The position numbers and the translations under genes are program-made. Below, piece after piece: positions 8,294 through 17,299 of a DNA stretch of 64,000 nt; positions within the stretch are counted from its first letter, which is position 1, and each line of letters begins with the position of its first letter. The DNA comes from Chryseobacterium rhizosphaerae (GTDB lineage: Bacteria; Bacteroidota; Bacteroidia; Flavobacteriales; Weeksellaceae). The notes below the pieces were generated by a model. That model saw nothing but the letters and a program-made list of their open reading frames with translations, was not told where the DNA came from and made no database searches. Location: the NCBI RefSeq assembly GCF_003385455.1, contig NZ_QNUF01000017.1, positions 40,280 to 104,279 of the forward strand. The letters run 5' to 3'.

Positions 8294-10927
8294 CTATTTT
8301 GAAACAATAATCTTCTGTGAATAATCAATTGCGTTATTTTTGATTTTTACAATATATACTCCGTTGATCAACTTATCAGCACTGATTTTAGTATGCTTAT
8401 TAAGATTGATATTTTCCGTAGTCATCAATTTTCCTGTAAAATCATAAATAGACACGGTAGTAATTCCTGATGCGTTCATTCCATCAGGTATTCTTATCGT
8501 AAATTCACTTTTTACCGGGTTTGGATAGATAGAAATACCTTTAGAAACAGAAGCCTCTTTTACCGCAAGGTTGGCACATTCTGCAGGTACTGTAAAATCT
8601 TCTACCTGATCATTGATATCCGGTAAAGGCTGATTAGCCCCAATCACCAAGCCGTTAAGAGTACCTGCCGATGCATTCACCCCTAATCCTCTTTTAGCAA
8701 ATACACTCCAGATCATACATTTATTCTCTCCATTGGTTGTTGCCTGATCGGCTGCCAGAATAGCATCTCTTCCCTGTGCAAAGGTAGGATTACACTGCTG
8801 TAATTTAAGAGCATCCATTACCAGCTGAAGAACTTTTGCACTTCCACTGTTAGGATCAGCTAGCACATCACTGCTGTATCCATATTTCTCAACATATTTC
8901 CAGTTAAGATCCCATAACATGGAAGCCCAGATAAATCCGATACTATGAACATCCGGTACGGTAACTGCAATTCCGCTAATGCTACCATTAACCTTCATTC
9001 CATTGGTACGTCCATAAGTATAGTTATTGATTGCAAAATCCGGAGAATACTTGGCTGGTCTTATCCCTGCTCCGGTTGTTGTTTCTCCTGAAGAGAATGT
9101 TCCCACACCTCTTGCTATAGAAGCATTATCTCCTGGCTTTGTAGTTAACATCAATGCAAAGAAATCAGACCATCCTTCTCCCATTTGCTCGTTGGATGTG
9201 AAATAAGATAGACAAGAACTTCCTGTTCCTGTAAGACGGTTAGAAATTCCATGTCCATATTCATGACTGATAATACCATTATCTAAACTTGCATCTCTAT
9301 AAACTGCCTCTGTCTTCAATGTAGCGTTACCTACAATACCATTATTCAAATCATTGACTAAAAACTGCCCTTCTGATTTTCCAACCATAATGGTAGGAAT
9401 TGTAACCGTATTATCAGTTCCTCCAAGACCTACGGGCTGATCACTGCTTGGATGATATTGTATAACCCCTACTGCTCCTGCATTTTGAAGGTTTTTGGTT
9501 TTAACGGAAAAATTACATCCGGCCGCATTTACAACAGCTATTTTCCCTGTAAGACTTCCTGCTGTTACAGCTGTACAGGCATCAGCCGGTACAGAAAGAG
9601 CTAAATCACCGGTTACCGGTGTGCCACCGATAAGCTGTGGACCAAAATTAGCTGTTCCGGCTGCCGGTGTTCTTGCTACATAATTGGTAGGTGCATTATA
9701 ATAAAGATATCTTGCTCCATTGGGAACAAAAAGATACATCTGCATTCTTCCGCTGGTTCCGTCAACTCCCGGATTAAAGTTAGCATTATTCAGACCACTG
9801 CCATCTCTTGATTCTGCCAAAACAGGGTCATTCTCGGTACCTCCTTTTCCAAAATTATTTTTCTGATAGTTTCTCGCAGTCTCTGTAAATCCAAACTTAT
9901 AAAATACATCATGCATTTTATTGCTAACGTAAAACAAGTTTGTAACTGCTGCAGAGGTATAGTTTTGTTGCATTAACGTCACGTCCACTGGGAAATCAAA
10001 AGCTCGTGCAGCTCCTCCGTCAGGGGAAAACTGTGGTGCATTTGTATTGGCCTCATCAGTATAGGCAAAGGCATTATTACCTCTTGTAATGGTATAATGA
10101 TTAGTACCGTCAGAATGCCATCCCTCAGGAGAGGCTGTCAGATCCCAAGGGTTGGTAAGCAGTGTTCTGCCTCCAAAAGTAGGTGCCTCAACAGGAAATG
10201 CAAATACGTTATAAGACGCATTATCAGGAGCTAAAACAAAATTGGTTTGCTGCTGTGAAACACCTGCCGTATTAAGCGGAGCTCCTGCAGGTTGAATAGC
10301 CGGCGACAAGCTTTGAGGCAGCTGTTCAAATGCATCTGTATGGAAATCACAGGAAAGCGTTGTATTCTCCTGGTATAGAACAGAACCGTCTTCTGTGCTT
10401 ACAACAACATTCCATACGTTGCTGGTTGCTTTTTCTTCAATATAAAACTGATACCCAAGTAGTAAATCCCCTCCCTTTGCAAAATAAACCGCATTGGCTT
10501 TTATTGGCTCTTCTTTTCCTTCGCTATTTTTTACTGTTTGGAGACCATTAAACTTTTTAGCTGTTTCTGCAATAAAAGTATCTTTTTTAGAGCTTTCGCT
10601 TCCCCTGATCCCTGCAATGTTTTTAACAAAAGTATCCGCAAAGCTCAACACCTTACCTTCTCTCACCAGAACATTTGCCGAGCTTCCAAATACAGGAATA
10701 CCGTTTACGGTTTGCTGTATTCCTACAACCTCACCTTTCAAACTAGTAGACGGATCTACATTGATTACTTTAAAAACTTTAAGTTTTTCATCAACTCTTT
10801 GGAAAGAGCCTTTTTCAGAATTAACATAATCTTTTATTACTTGTTCATACTTCTGAGCAGAAACTGCTCCAAAGCCAAAGAAAGAACAAAGCAATAAAAA
10901 CTTAACACTAAGTCGAATTTTTTTCAT
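8294..10927 (-). CDS. Secreted M36 (fungalysin) metalloprotease, T9SS cargo
   Basis: An 877-residue secreted protease. Order: signal peptide (residues 1-24), FTP-type propeptide (~25-190), and an M36 catalytic domain with zinc site HEYGH at His555-His559 and a downstream MGEGWSDFFAL motif. A PA insert (~430-540, with the GKIAVVNAAGCNF segment) sits within the catalytic domain. The type A T9SS C-terminal domain begins near ISIYPNPVKSEF and ends YSQKIIVSK. Fungalysin-type enzymes degrade extracellular proteins after propeptide removal. It sits tail-to-tail with the first pigment operon and upstream of nothing co-directional except its own promoter region. No pigment role is evident. Confidence 0.93.
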   Translation of the reverse strand: MKKIRLSVKFLLLCSFFGFGAVSAQKYEQVIKDYVNSEKGSFQRVDEKLKVFKVINVDPSTSLKGEVVGIQQTVNGIPVFGSSANVLVREGKVLSFADTFVKNIAGIRGSESSKKDTFIAETAKKFNGLQTVKNSEGKEEPIKANAVYFAKGGDLLLGYQFYIEEKATSNVWNVVVSTEDGSVLYQENTTLSCDFHTDAFEQLPQSLSPAIQPAGAPLNTAGVSQQQTNFVLAPDNASYNVFAFPVEAPTFGGRTLLTNPWDLTASPEGWHSDGTNHYTITRGNNAFAYTDEANTNAPQFSPDGGAARAFDFPVDVTLMQQNYTSAAVTNLFYVSNKMHDVFYKFGFTETARNYQKNNFGKGGTENDPVLAESRDGSGLNNANFNPGVDGTSGRMQMYLFVPNGARYLYYNAPTNYVARTPAAGTANFGPQLIGGTPVTGDLALSVPADACTAVTAGSLTGKIAVVNAAGCNFSVKTKNLQNAGAVGVIQYHPSSDQPVGLGGTDNTVTIPTIMVGKSEGQFLVNDLNNGIVGNATLKTEAVYRDASLDNGIISHEYGHGISNRLTGTGSSCLSYFTSNEQMGEGWSDFFALMLTTKPGDNASIARGVGTFSSGETTTGAGIRPAKYSPDFAINNYTYGRTNGMKVNGSISGIAVTVPDVHSIGFIWASMLWDLNWKYVEKYGYSSDVLADPNSGSAKVLQLVMDALKLQQCNPTFAQGRDAILAADQATTNGENKCMIWSVFAKRGLGVNASAGTLNGLVIGANQPLPDINDQVEDFTVPAECANLAVKEASVSKGISIYPNPVKSEFTIRIPDGMNASGITTVSIYDFTGKLMTTENINLNKHTKISADKLINGVYIVKIKNNAIDYSQKIIVSK

Positions 10928-11088
10928 TGATTTTACTTTTTAACCGATGTTAATATATATTATTTCACCAGTTAGTAGAAAAAACCATAAAAATGTTACA
11001 TAATTTTCAAAAAAACTATTAAATCACTTGATTAAAACACAACTAAAGCCTGTTTTTACAGAAAAATAATGATTTAAATCAAAATAAA

Positions 11089-11454
11089 CTATTGATAAAC
11101 AACATCGAAAAACGATAGAGGACTCATCATGATTGTGACAAATATCGAAAGAATTACTAAAATCATCTGGACCGTATGATAGGTTTTTTCACGGTCATTT
11201 TCATTGATCTCAAAAGTAAATTTAATCTTATCCGGCCTCCTGATAATCAGCCCGGTAAAGATGAGAATGATAAGATTTAATACTACCGGTAAAAACAGAA
11301 ATATTTTACTCCCATACTCATCTTTTCTCCCTCCATAGCTGTGAATTGGTATAATTTCCGGAACCGAGCTATACACTGAGAAAAGATAGACGGAATAACA
11401 CAGAATAATAACAAAGGGAATACAGAATAAGACTTTTATATATTTCGGGATCAT
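11089..11454 (-). CDS. Small DUF1648-like membrane protein
   Basis: A 121-residue protein with about three membrane segments (residues ~8-28, ~50-72, ~94-115). Between the first two lies a region resembling the DUF1648 pattern: VPEIIPIHSYGGRKDEYGSK. DUF1648 occurs in small membrane proteins and sensor-like SdpI proteins, without a defined reaction. Its ATG overlaps the stop of the C45 acyltransferase (ATGA), making it the last gene of the leftward pigment operon. Whether it serves the pigment pathway is unknown. Confidence 0.68.
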   Translation of the reverse strand: MIPKYIKVLFCIPFVIILCYSVYLFSVYSSVPEIIPIHSYGGRKDEYGSKIFLFLPVVLNLIILIFTGLIIRRPDKIKFTFEINENDREKTYHTVQMILVILSIFVTIMMSPLSFFDVVYQ

Positions 11455-13136
11455 TTCAGTTTCTTTAAAGTTTTTTTCAGAAATTTCTCAGTGTCCTTTC
11501 TATCGGGTACTGTTGTAATTTCTTTTGTTAAGGCTCTTTCAAATTCCGCCTTTGCTTTGGAATACTCTTTCCTGTAAAAATAATATTTTCCAGCCATATA
11601 ATATCCTTTCCAAAAATCGGGATTTAAGGAATGATAGCGGGCAATATAGTTATCTGTAAGAAACTCACGGTTTTGAATTGCATCACTTATTTTTGTATTC
11701 ACCACTCTGTATTCCTCATAGTTTTTAAACTCCTGAGACTCTACAAAGGGATCCTTCCCGATATTAAGCTGTGATTTTGAAAGGTCGCTATGCTGCAACC
11801 CTTTATCCGAGAATATTGCATTAAGATCATAACATACGAATTCCCCAAGCTGATATGGGCTGGAAGATACCCAAACCAATTTTTTCTGAGGAGAAAATAT
11901 AACCGCATGATGAGCTAACAGCTGGTTTAGTGACTTTTCGTTACCATAACCGATATTTTCACCTTGCAACCCTGATCTGTTTCTTAAAATAGAAGCCATT
12001 TTCTCCGGGGTAAGCTTTTTTTCTTCCTGAAGAAGCTCCTGCAGCTTTTCGTACCTATATTCTGAATGACTTTCTTCGATATGCTTTTGGTTCCTTGTAT
12101 CATCTTTATAGGCCTCAGACTGAAAATGATTAGTGCAAAGGACCTTGCTTGTATTTTGCACGCTGTAGACTCCAAAGTTTTTGGGCGATACTTCAATGAT
12201 TATAGCCTTTTTATCATGAGCACTGCCGACCAAAATAGATTCTGAAACGAAAACCTTTCTCTTTCTGGCAATAGCAATGGCTTCATCTATATTTTTGGCA
12301 TACTGTAAGATCTCTCTTGTTACCAAGGAAATAGGGGTTTTGGCTGTTAAAGGAATTTTTGATTTCCCCGCATTGATGGTCACCGTAATTCCTTCTTTAT
12401 TCATTCCAGAAACCACTCCTATCATTCCCGGCCAGCTTACTGACATATAAGAAATTCCCTCTTCCGGCTTCACAAATTCCACCAACTTATTTTTTGCAAA
12501 ATCATCACCCACATAAAAATCAAAATTCCTTCCTATCAGAAGATCTCCGTCCTCTGTATTTTCATTCCAGACAGCCAGTGAAGAGCAGCCTACCATGGCC
12601 AGATCCTGCATAGCATGCCCAATATCGTGTGCTCCATGCAGGTAAAGATTCCGTAAGTATTTTGGGGCAATAAAATCATACTGATCTGATGAATACTGTG
12701 ATAATCCATACAGTTCAGCCTGATAATCTTCTCTTACATTAAGATACATTTTTCTGTTGTACCATTTTAAAAAGCCTCTCAATATTTTCTGTCGGAATTT
12801 TGAAGGGACAAACCCCTCCACTTTTGAAAAGAAAATCCCTTCCTGTTTCTGCATCAGATTTTGTGTTAAAGCCCCATTATTATACCCTAACTGAAGTGGA
12901 TTCCCTGTTATATAAAGCTCCCAGAGCTGCTGTTTATTTTTAGTCAGATAATTCTGTTTATAGCTAAAGGTCGTATCATTTATTCTATTTACTTTGGGAA
13001 TCTCCAGTGAATATTGTTTTACATCGGGAAGGTGATGAACAGACTTTGATACCCCACATGAAACCAGGATACAGCAAAAAAGAAAATACAGAAAAAGTCT
13101 TTTATAGATCAGAGAATTGGTATCAGTTTTTTTCAC
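11451..13136 (-). CDS. C45-family Ntn acyltransferase/hydrolase lipoprotein with TPR tail
   Basis: A 561-residue relative of acyl-CoA:6-aminopenicillanate acyltransferase (peptidase C45). An N-terminal signal ends in lipobox LVSC (Cys27). The auto-processing Gly-Cys is in AMVGCSSLAVW (Cys184), followed by DGDLLIGRNFDF. Residues ~490-560 look like a TPR-type helical hairpin (PDFWKGYYMAGKYYFYRKEY). The family self-cleaves before Cys, which then acts as N-terminal nucleophile on amides or esters. The start is GTG at 13136; the frame closes at a stop just upstream and no ATG is available. It is co-transcribed with the CrtI-like enzyme. It is a candidate for an acyl-transfer step of flexirubin assembly (inference). 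Confidence 0.83.
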   Translation of the reverse strand: MKKTDTNSLIYKRLFLYFLFCCILVSCGVSKSVHHLPDVKQYSLEIPKVNRINDTTFSYKQNYLTKNKQQLWELYITGNPLQLGYNNGALTQNLMQKQEGIFFSKVEGFVPSKFRQKILRGFLKWYNRKMYLNVREDYQAELYGLSQYSSDQYDFIAPKYLRNLYLHGAHDIGHAMQDLAMVGCSSLAVWNENTEDGDLLIGRNFDFYVGDDFAKNKLVEFVKPEEGISYMSVSWPGMIGVVSGMNKEGITVTINAGKSKIPLTAKTPISLVTREILQYAKNIDEAIAIARKRKVFVSESILVGSAHDKKAIIIEVSPKNFGVYSVQNTSKVLCTNHFQSEAYKDDTRNQKHIEESHSEYRYEKLQELLQEEKKLTPEKMASILRNRSGLQGENIGYGNEKSLNQLLAHHAVIFSPQKKLVWVSSSPYQLGEFVCYDLNAIFSDKGLQHSDLSKSQLNIGKDPFVESQEFKNYEEYRVVNTKISDAIQNREFLTDNYIARYHSLNPDFWKGYYMAGKYYFYRKEYSKAKAEFERALTKEITTVPDRKDTEKFLKKTLKKLK

Positions 13137-13148
13137 GTTGGGTTCTTA

Positions 13149-14666
13149 TTACATCATTTGATTTAAATGTCTGTCTATAGTTTCCTTACCTAAAATTTCA
13201 GAGCAGGTATTGAAAGCTCCGATAGTTACCCCTAAAATTCCGTGCATATTCACAGACTGACCTGTCAGAAACAGATTGTCAATTTTAGTACGTGGAGAAA
13301 CCATTGTTTTAAGTGGGTTTTCAGAGTTTTTCATATAACCGTACATATTTCCTTCAAAACTACCGATATAATCACGATAAGACAACGGTGAAGAAGTATA
13401 TATTTTTTTGACAGCATGTGTAAGGTTAGGAATTTTCTTTTCCAGGGCATCAAGCATTTGCTCTGCTTTCGCCAGCTTAAACCGCTCATACATCTCTCCC
13501 CTTTCATGATCATCAGCCACTGTATTGAATGTATTTTCCCAGTCTTTAACCTCATCAAAGTCCATATAGGAAATAGCTGTCAGACTTTCTGCAAACTCAG
13601 GATAATGCCTGGAGGGTGACGATGAAAGCATATAGGTTTCCGGCCATGTTTCTTTCCTGTAACGGAAGGCACTCCACACCAGCTCCTCGGAGGAATAGTG
13701 GTATACATTATAATTAAAATTGGGAATAGTATTTGGCTTTAAGACCAAATATACACTGAAGCATGATGAAACAGGCTCCCAGCTTAAAACTCTGTTGAGA
13801 AAGGATTTTTTTAATCGCTCTTCTCCTATTAACTTGATGGTTGAGCGGATTTCAATATTTGAAATTATTTTTTTTGCCGTATATTCTTTACCGGAAGCTG
13901 TTTTCACTGATGTCAGTACATTATTGTCATCAAAAATAAAACCTGTTACCTCAGCATGTTTATGAATATCTGCCCCATACTGACGAAGTTTTCTGATCAA
14001 TAATTTAGAAATCTGGCTTCCTCCTTTTATACATTTGTAAGCACTCTGGATGTAGGAATTTACAGTTAAAGCATGAACATAAAAAGGAACGTTTTCAGAA
14101 TCTCCGGCATAAAGGAAATTAGAGCCTAGTAAAACCGATTGCAGTTTTTTATCTGAAGTAACTGACTCTATAAACCTTCGGGTATTCAGATGCAGTATTT
14201 CTTCATTATAATTATCTTTTCCCACGACGTTATATCTGGGGAACTGGCTGCACACATATTGAATTTCCTCACAATAATTTTCAAGATTTTCTCTTTCGTC
14301 CGGAAAATAGACCGATAGCTGCTCAACAAAGTTCTGATATCCCTGAGCATGTGGATAATCAATAGCGTCCTCACCAAAGGAGATTCTGTCATATCCGTCT
14401 TCATCCATTCGCTGAAGGTCCAGATCATCCATGATTTCCAGATAGGAAAAAAAAGTATTTAGATTTTGCCCCTTGGAAAGACCTCCCAAATAGTGTACTC
14501 CCGTATCAAAGACGAGCTTATCCCGTGAAAAAGTCTGTAAATTACCTCCGTACTGATTGTTTTTCTCCAATACACATACTTTAAGCCCTTCTTTCGCCAA
14601 AATAAGAGCCGAAACAAGACCTCCCAATCCGCTGCCGATTACAAGTATGTCATATTCTTTCTTCAA
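13149..14666 (-). CDS. FAD-dependent oxidoreductase, CrtI/retinol saturase-like
   Basis: A 505-residue NAD(P)/FAD oxidoreductase of the phytoene desaturase / all-trans-retinol reductase superfamily. The Rossmann motif is DILVIGSGLGGLVSALILA (residues 5-23), followed by LEKNNQYGGNLQTF. A C-terminal FAD-contact region reads NLFLTGQSVNMHGILGVTIGA. Members oxidise or reduce conjugated isoprenoid polyenes, so action on the conjugated aryl polyene is plausible but not demonstrated by sequence. Translation must start at TTG 14666, because the only upstream codons before an in-frame stop contain no ATG. It sits between the acyltransferase (135 bases upstream) and the C45 gene (12 bases downstream). 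Confidence 0.83.
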   Translation of the reverse strand: MKKEYDILVIGSGLGGLVSALILAKEGLKVCVLEKNNQYGGNLQTFSRDKLVFDTGVHYLGGLSKGQNLNTFFSYLEIMDDLDLQRMDEDGYDRISFGEDAIDYPHAQGYQNFVEQLSVYFPDERENLENYCEEIQYVCSQFPRYNVVGKDNYNEEILHLNTRRFIESVTSDKKLQSVLLGSNFLYAGDSENVPFYVHALTVNSYIQSAYKCIKGGSQISKLLIRKLRQYGADIHKHAEVTGFIFDDNNVLTSVKTASGKEYTAKKIISNIEIRSTIKLIGEERLKKSFLNRVLSWEPVSSCFSVYLVLKPNTIPNFNYNVYHYSSEELVWSAFRYRKETWPETYMLSSSPSRHYPEFAESLTAISYMDFDEVKDWENTFNTVADDHERGEMYERFKLAKAEQMLDALEKKIPNLTHAVKKIYTSSPLSYRDYIGSFEGNMYGYMKNSENPLKTMVSPRTKIDNLFLTGQSVNMHGILGVTIGAFNTCSEILGKETIDRHLNQMM

Positions 14667-14801
14667 GGAGAATGTGCTTTAATTTAGAAATTAAGACTGC
14701 TCATCAAGAGGTGATCTGCCTTCGGTCTTTTAAAGATCCATAGACAGGCTAATCTAAATGGTTTCAGTTTTTGTTAGTTTTCAGGGATAAAAATAGAAAA
14801 A

Positions 14802-15686
14802 TTAATCAACATCATCCCAAAAATCAAAATAATTAAACCATTGGAGCGGATATTTTCTGACCATGGTCTCCAGATTTTGAACGTAAGACTGCAGAAGTCC
14901 CTGAGAATCCCTGTTTTTAATATTCTGAGCAAGTCTTGCATAGAGATGGTAATGAAGATTATTTTCTTTCATTACATAAACATACACCACAGGTACTCCT
15001 AATCTCGAAGCAATAAGAAAAGGGCCTGCCGGAAATTTCGCACTTTTCCCCAGTAACTCGGTTTCCAGGAATTTGGATCCTTCAAAATAACGGTCGCCGG
15101 TAAAACAGATCAACTCATTATTTGACAATGCCTGATTAATCTCAAAGATATGCGACATATCTTCTTTGACATAAATAAATTTAATGGAACTTTCTTTTAC
15201 CGCAACACTTTCCAGGTATTCTTTGATCACGGTAACTTCCTGATCTGTAGTCACCAGATTGATCTGGCAGTCGAAATCGATATCTGCAAAGAAATGTTCT
15301 GCAATTTCAAAATTACCGATATGGGCACTGATCAGAACACCTCCCTTTTTAGCGGCTAAAAGGCTTCTGAGGTTTTCAATACCATCAAATTCATACGTGT
15401 ATTTTTCTCGTAGTCCGGCAGAAATAGCCGTTTTATCAATCAGTACTTTTCCAAAAGTGAAGTAACTGTGAAATATGGAGCGCAAAGCCTTCCCATATCC
15501 GTAGTTGAGTCTTTTCTGAAAATAATAAAGAATATATCGGTTGCTTTTTTTCTGGAACAGAAAGTAATAGGCAGCCACAAAATATAGGACAAAATATGAA
15601 CTTCTGATTCCGATATTTCTAATACACCAAACGAATATTCTGTATCCTGATACCGTTCCTTTAGATTTACCTTTCCACTTGTTCAT
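14802..15686 (-). CDS. LpxL/HtrB-type lysophospholipid acyltransferase
   Basis: A 294-residue acyltransferase of the lipid A biosynthesis family. After an N-terminal membrane segment, the catalytic H-x4-D/E-type motif appears in GGVLISAHIGNFEIAEHFF (His at about residue 117). Further family blocks are GDRYFEGSKFLETELLGKSAKFPAGPFLIA and the late YPLQWFNYFDFWDD, where PxxWFN-F is typical. Relatives occur in aryl-polyene clusters, where they are thought to attach the polyene acid to a lipid or glycolipid head. Here it is the prime competitor of the C45 enzyme for the esterification step. Co-directional repeats lie between it and the ACP upstream. Confidence 0.85.
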   Translation of the reverse strand: MNKWKGKSKGTVSGYRIFVWCIRNIGIRSSYFVLYFVAAYYFLFQKKSNRYILYYFQKRLNYGYGKALRSIFHSYFTFGKVLIDKTAISAGLREKYTYEFDGIENLRSLLAAKKGGVLISAHIGNFEIAEHFFADIDFDCQINLVTTDQEVTVIKEYLESVAVKESSIKFIYVKEDMSHIFEINQALSNNELICFTGDRYFEGSKFLETELLGKSAKFPAGPFLIASRLGVPVVYVYVMKENNLHYHLYARLAQNIKNRDSQGLLQSYVQNLETMVRKYPLQWFNYFDFWDDVD

Positions 15687-15700
15687 AAATATTGTTTACC

Positions 15701-15768
15701 AATGTAACCGTATACCAGCGCAACAATTATTGTATTAAATGTGTCCGGCATTGGTATACTGTCACATT
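15701..15768. repeat. Imperfect 17-bp inverted repeat between ACP and acyltransferase genes
   Basis: AATGTAACCGTATACCA at 15701-15717 is complementary to TGGTATACTGTCACATT at 15752-15768 with two mismatches. The loop contains CAACAATTATTG, the same core seen in the repeats around the other ACP gene. There is no T-tract, so a terminator is not indicated. Confidence 0.6.
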
Positions 15769-15818
15769 ATTATATGGGTATTATTGTAAAGAATAAAGAT
15801 CTACTCAATACTAGGTAA

Positions 15819-16073
15819 TTAAGCTTTTTTCTCAGCAATCTTATTTTCAATGGTTGTATAGAAGTCATCAAATGTCACCATTTTTTTGAAATCTGCTTCT
15901 CCTAATTTCACTCCGAAATTAGATTCAATCACCACAACCATATCAATATAATCTAAGCTATCTAAGCCTAATGTACTTTTAAGATTGGCCTCATTACTGA
16001 TTTCGTCTCCGTCTACCTCGAATTCATTTACCAGAAAATCATTAACAATGGCCACTATTTTTTCCCTTTCCAT
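15819..16073 (-). CDS. Acyl carrier protein (second, flexirubin)
   Basis: An 84-residue ACP with the phosphopantetheine Ser39 in STLGLDSLDYIDMVV. ATG at 16073 is preferred; a TTG at 16085 would overlap the preceding ketosynthase stop. It lies 4 bases after the KS gene and so forms an ACP-KS-FabG set. It is more FabD/FabF-like (NFGVKLGEADFKKM) than the first ACP at 832. Two ACPs are usual for aryl-polyene systems, perhaps one for the aryl starter and one for extension; which is which cannot be told here. Confidence 0.92.
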   Translation of the reverse strand: MEREKIVAIVNDFLVNEFEVDGDEISNEANLKSTLGLDSLDYIDMVVVIESNFGVKLGEADFKKMVTFDDFYTTIENKIAEKKA

Positions 16074-16077
16074 GTTT

Positions 16078-17298
16078 TTAATCAAATTTTTTAACTATTA
16101 ATGCAGAATTGGTTCCCCCAAACCCAAAAGAATTCGACAAAAATACATCAATTTTTTGATTTTTTGTTTTGGAGACTAAATTTATCCTTTGAGCCTCATT
16201 ATCAGGATTTTCAAGATTTATATTAGGAGCTACAAAATCATTCTGCATCATCAGAATAGAGTAAATAACTTCACTTGCACCTGCCATCCAGCATTCATGT
16301 CCCGTCATGGATTTAGTAGAACTTACGGGAACTTCACTTCCGAAAATCTCATAAATTGCTTTTGCTTCGTTAGCATCCCCAATAGGAGTGGAGGTAGCAT
16401 GAGCATTAATATAATCAATATCTGAAGCAGCTAATCCGGATTGTTGTAAAGCTCTGCCCATAGCTAAAGCCGGTCCATCAACATTAGGGGTTGAGATATG
16501 TCCTCCGTTTGAAGAAAAGCCGTAGCCTATAATTTCAGCAAGGATAGGAACGCCTCTTCTTTGTGCTGATTCTAAGCTTTCTACAATTAAAGTGGCTGCA
16601 CCTCCGCTGGGAATCAAGCCATCCCTTTCTGTATCGAAAGGTCTTGATGCTTTTGCAGGTTCGTTTTCCCGTGTTGAGAATACCCCCAACCCGTCAAAGC
16701 TTGCCATTGAATATTTATTGGTTTCCTGTGCTCCTCCACAGATGATCATATCCTGAAAACCGTTCTTGATCATCATAAAGGCCAGCCCCAAAGAATGCGA
16801 CCCACTTGCACAGGCAGCACTGATGGTAAGATTAATTCCTTTCAACTTGAAAATCGTAGAAAGGTTCATCGTCACTGTTGAGTTCATTGATTTAAAGATC
16901 GCTCCCGATCCCATCAATGTAGTATCTTTTTTTTCCCGGGCAATATCAATAGACTCTACTACTGCCTTAGATACACTGTCATTTCCGTATAAAATCCCAA
17001 CTTCATGGGTATCTAAAAAAGCTTCGTCAAGATTCGCCTGCTTCAAAGCATCAATGGTGGCAAGATAAGCATACTCACTTTCTTCTCCCATGCTTACACG
17101 CTGGCGTCTGTTAAGAAGATTTTTCAAATCCGGCTTTGGAACGACCCCTGTAAGGCCTGATCTGAAACCGAAGTTTTTTCTGTCTTCGTCTAAAACAATA
17201 CCGGATTTTCCTTGATATAGGGATTCCCTGACCTCTTCTAAAGACGTCCCGATGCAGGAATAAATTCCCATTCCGGTAATCACAACCCTATTTTCCAT
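16078..17298 (-). CDS. Beta-ketoacyl-ACP synthase II-type (FabF-like), flexirubin
   Basis: A 406-residue condensing enzyme. Catalytic Cys163 is in TISAACASGSHSLG, with histidines in NAHATSTPIGDANE and STKSMTGHECWMAG and the terminal SFGFGGTNSAL. All catalytic positions are intact, unlike the KS-beta-like protein of the other arm. It is 1 base downstream of fabG and 4 bases upstream of an ACP, so translation is coupled. Expected reaction: condensation of (aryl)acyl-ACP with malonyl-ACP during polyene elongation. It differs from the KS at 1166, indicating division of labour or of chain. Confidence 0.92.
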   Translation of the reverse strand: MENRVVITGMGIYSCIGTSLEEVRESLYQGKSGIVLDEDRKNFGFRSGLTGVVPKPDLKNLLNRRQRVSMGEESEYAYLATIDALKQANLDEAFLDTHEVGILYGNDSVSKAVVESIDIAREKKDTTLMGSGAIFKSMNSTVTMNLSTIFKLKGINLTISAACASGSHSLGLAFMMIKNGFQDMIICGGAQETNKYSMASFDGLGVFSTRENEPAKASRPFDTERDGLIPSGGAATLIVESLESAQRRGVPILAEIIGYGFSSNGGHISTPNVDGPALAMGRALQQSGLAASDIDYINAHATSTPIGDANEAKAIYEIFGSEVPVSSTKSMTGHECWMAGASEVIYSILMMQNDFVAPNINLENPDNEAQRINLVSKTKNQKIDVFLSNSFGFGGTNSALIVKKFD

Positions 17299-17299
17299 C

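Noticed and set aside
10494..10829. Open reading frames opposite the M36 protease
   Set aside because: They have no conserved motifs and lie antisense to a well-supported protease propeptide; treated as shadow frames.
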